Assembly: GCA_018882485.1 (NCBI GenBank)
Contig: VERU01000123.1
Span: 1 to 7,204 of the forward strand
Length of the DNA stretch: 7,204 bases
Source: Rhodoferax sp.
Lineage (GTDB): Bacteria; Pseudomonadota; Gammaproteobacteria; Burkholderiales; Burkholderiaceae_C
Direction of reading: 5' to 3'
The notes beneath the pieces are model-generated. The model was not told the origin of the DNA, searched no databases, and was given only the letters and a program-made list of their open reading frames with translations. Shown piece after piece: positions 6,026 to 7,204 of this stretch. Position 1 is the first letter of the stretch, and every line of letters begins with the position of its first letter. The translations under genes were made by a program, and so were the position numbers.

Positions 6026-6056
6026 GCGGCCGGGCCCGGCAGCGGGCCCCGGCTGC
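6026..6056. terminator. GC-rich hairpin at the convergent junction, possible terminator
   Basis: Positions 6026-6038 pair with 6043-6056, forming a 13-bp GC-rich stem with one G-U pair and one bulged base (6049), around a 4-base loop. It occupies the 61-bp gap between the stop of the SCO gene and the stop of the minus-strand receptor gene. Neither side has a T-run, so it does not look like a classical intrinsic terminator. It could act with Rho or as a 3'-end protecting structure for either transcript. Confidence 0.5.
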
Positions 6057-6058
6057 CA

Positions 6059-7051
6059 TCAGTCGGCCCGTATGCCCTGGTTGGCGATGATCTGGCCCAG
6101 TTGCGCGGTGTCCGCCCGCACCCGGGCAGCCAGCTCGTCCGGCCCGCCGCCCGACACCTGCCAGCCCTGAGCCAGCAACCTTTGCCGCATCTCCGGCGTG
6201 CGCACGATCTCACCGATCAACGCACCCAGCCGGGCCACCAGCGGCTTGGGCAGGCCGGCCGGCGCCGCCACGGCGTTCCAGATCTCCAGGTTGAAATCCT
6301 TCACCCCGGCCTCCGCCAGGCTGGGCAGGTCGGGCACCAGCGTGCTGCGGTTGCTGGCGGTCACGCCCAGGGCCCGCAGCTTGCCCGCCTTGACCTGTGC
6401 CGCTGCCAGGGCCGGCGTCAGCAGGCTCAGTTGCAGGTCCCCGGCGATCATCGCGGTCGTGACCTGGGGATAGCCGGGGTAGGGCACATGCACCGCCGCC
6501 ATGCCGGTGCGTGCCTTGAGCAGTTCCATGCCGATGTGGCCGACGGTGCCCACGCCTGGCGTGCCGTAGCTCCAGCGATCGCCCGCCGCCCGACCCGCTG
6601 CCAGAAAATCGGCGGCTGTGGCGCCCGGCGCAGCCACCGGGGCGCACAGCACCAGCGGCGAGACCCCGATCAGCGCCACCGGCGCCAGATCCGTCTGCGG
6701 GTCGTAGGGCAGCTTCGGGTTGAGCAACCGGGCAATCGTCATGTTGCCGTTGATCATCAGCCCCAGGGTGTGCTGGTCCGTGGCCTTGGCCACCAGGTCG
6801 GCCGCGATGTTGCCGCCCGCGCCCACCCGGTTGTCCACCAGCACCGGCTGCCCGAGCGCGCGCGCCAGTGGCTCGGCCAGGGCCCGGGCCGTCAGGTCCG
6901 GCGATGAACCCGCCGGAAAACCCACCACCAGCCGCACAGGCTGACTGGGCCACGCCCCAGGACTTGAGGCACTGTTTTGGGCTCCAGACCCCGTGGATAT
7001 TGACACCAATGCTACAAAAAGAGAAGCAATCCACCGTCGGTTCATCGCCAT
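6059..7051 (-). CDS. Bug/TctC family periplasmic solute-binding receptor
   Basis: A tripartite tricarboxylate transporter substrate-binding protein (Bug family), a group greatly expanded in Burkholderiales that binds small carboxylates and related solutes in the periplasm. The 330 residues match the family length. Residues 1-24 are a signal peptide (RRW, hydrophobic core, cleavage likely after SGA). Hallmarks are WPSQPVRLVVGFPAGSSPD (34-52), GQPVLVDNRVGAGGNIAADLVAKA (67-90), LPYDPQTDLAPVALIG (114-129), SYGTPGVGTVGHIGMELLK (161-179), VPYPGYPQVTTAMIAGD (189-205), GKLRALGVT (223-231) and WNAVAAPAGLPKP (258-270). The ATG at 7051 has an ideal AAGGAG 6 bases upstream. The ligand cannot be told from sequence. 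No transporter membrane genes (tctAB) are in view, so it is an orphan here. It lies just downstream of the rpoH terminator. Confidence 0.95.
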   Translation of the reverse strand: MAMNRRWIASLFVALVSISTGSGAQNSASSPGAWPSQPVRLVVGFPAGSSPDLTARALAEPLARALGQPVLVDNRVGAGGNIAADLVAKATDQHTLGLMINGNMTIARLLNPKLPYDPQTDLAPVALIGVSPLVLCAPVAAPGATAADFLAAGRAAGDRWSYGTPGVGTVGHIGMELLKARTGMAAVHVPYPGYPQVTTAMIAGDLQLSLLTPALAAAQVKAGKLRALGVTASNRSTLVPDLPSLAEAGVKDFNLEIWNAVAAPAGLPKPLVARLGALIGEIVRTPEMRQRLLAQGWQVSGGGPDELAARVRADTAQLGQIIANQGIRAD

Positions 7052-7057
7052 GCTCGA

Positions 7058-7063
7058 CTCCTT
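7058..7063 (-). promoter_or_regulatory. Shine-Dalgarno of the Bug receptor gene
   Basis: The minus strand reads AAGGAG, then six bases, then ATG at 7051. This selects 7051 over the ATG two codons downstream (7045) and over an upstream in-frame ATG at 7102 that lies within the rpoH terminator. It begins just after the terminator's T-run, with a single base between them. Confidence 0.9.
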
Positions 7064-7064
7064 C

Positions 7065-7104
7065 AAAAAGCAATGCCCCCGAGGCCGGGGCCGCAGAGGC
7101 ATTG
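7065..7104 (-). terminator. Rho-independent terminator of rpoH
   Basis: On the minus strand an inverted repeat beginning CAATGCC (7104 downward) pairs with GGCATTG ending at 7071. Eleven base pairs form, including two G-U, with further GC pairing above one mismatch. After one C comes TTTTT at 7069-7065. It lies 21 bases after the rpoH stop and reads in the rpoH direction. Confidence 0.9.
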
Positions 7105-7125
7105 TCGGTCAGGCGCGGGGCCGGT

Positions 7126-7204
7126 TCAGGCGTACTCGGCCAGCGCCTTCTTCATCTTCTTCATGGCCGCCACCTCGATCTGGCGGATGCGCTCGGCGCT
7201 CACG
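7126..7204 (-). CDS. rpoH: RNA polymerase sigma-32 factor RpoH, C-terminal end
   Basis: Only the last 25 codons and the stop are in the window; the rest lies beyond the right edge. The residues, VSAERIRQIEVAAMKKMKKALAEYA, correspond to the recognition helix and tail of region 4.2 of heat-shock sigma factor RpoH (compare the VSAERVRQLE end of the E. coli protein). Other sigma-70 proteins share the ERIRQIE stretch, so a different sigma is possible. However, the end shortly after AMKK, and the location next to the oxidase assembly cluster, which I recall from Burkholderiales, both favour RpoH. Confidence 0.85.
   Translation of the reverse strand, partial: VSAERIRQIEVAAMKKMKKALAEYA

Noticed and set aside
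5939..6907. Plus-strand ORF of 322 residues opposite the Bug gene
   Set aside because: It is the antisense frame of a clear Bug receptor and its composition is arginine-, glutamine- and histidine-rich.
7000..7051. Tat signal for the Bug receptor based on NRRW
   Set aside because: After the arginine pair the sequence is WIAS, which lacks the hydrophobic pair expected in the Tat motif; an ordinary Sec signal explains it.
7052..7102. Earlier start of the Bug gene at 7102
   Set aside because: The added 17 residues would be encoded by the terminator hairpin, precede the signal peptide and lack the ribosome-binding site seen before 7051.

Overview
This window is a GC-rich stretch of a bacterial chromosome, most likely from a betaproteobacterium of the order Burkholderiales and probably close to Comamonadaceae. 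The lineage call is inference, based on recalled similarity of the CtaG, CoxC, CtaA, CtaB and RpoH sequences and on the gene order. The dominant content is the assembly half of an aa3-type cytochrome c oxidase locus. I see no mobile element, CRISPR array, tRNA or rRNA, and no clearly undescribed system. The least understood parts are three conserved accessory genes (DUF2970, DUF2909 and a CxxxC membrane-anchored protein) and an orphan solute receptor gene placed between the oxidase cluster and rpoH.

Layout from left to right. Bases 1-19 closely match the Tn5/Nextera transposon end and are probably residual library adapter, so the left edge looks like an assembly edge rather than genome. Next come the 3' part of ctaG (copper insertion for CuB), a small DUF2970 membrane protein gene overlapping it by 4 bp, and ctaE/coxC (oxidase subunit III), which is followed by a strong intrinsic terminator. 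A DUF2909 twin-transmembrane gene lies on the minus strand, head to head with the next plus-strand operon. That operon is SURF1, a CxxxC SCO-like protein, ctaA (heme A synthase), ctaB (heme O synthase) and a SCO/SenC copper chaperone. All its genes overlap or are separated by fewer than 15 bp. A GC-rich hairpin then marks a convergent junction. On the minus strand follow a Bug/TctC-type periplasmic solute receptor gene and, at the right edge, the last 25 codons of rpoH with its own terminator.

How the genes work together: CtaB farnesylates heme B to heme O and CtaA oxidises heme O to heme A. SURF1 helps place heme A in subunit I, CtaG supplies CuB, and SCO supplies or reduces the CuA site of subunit II. 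CoxC is the structural subunit III. Subunits I and II are not in the window and would be expected upstream of ctaG. The Bug receptor has no visible functional link to the oxidase.
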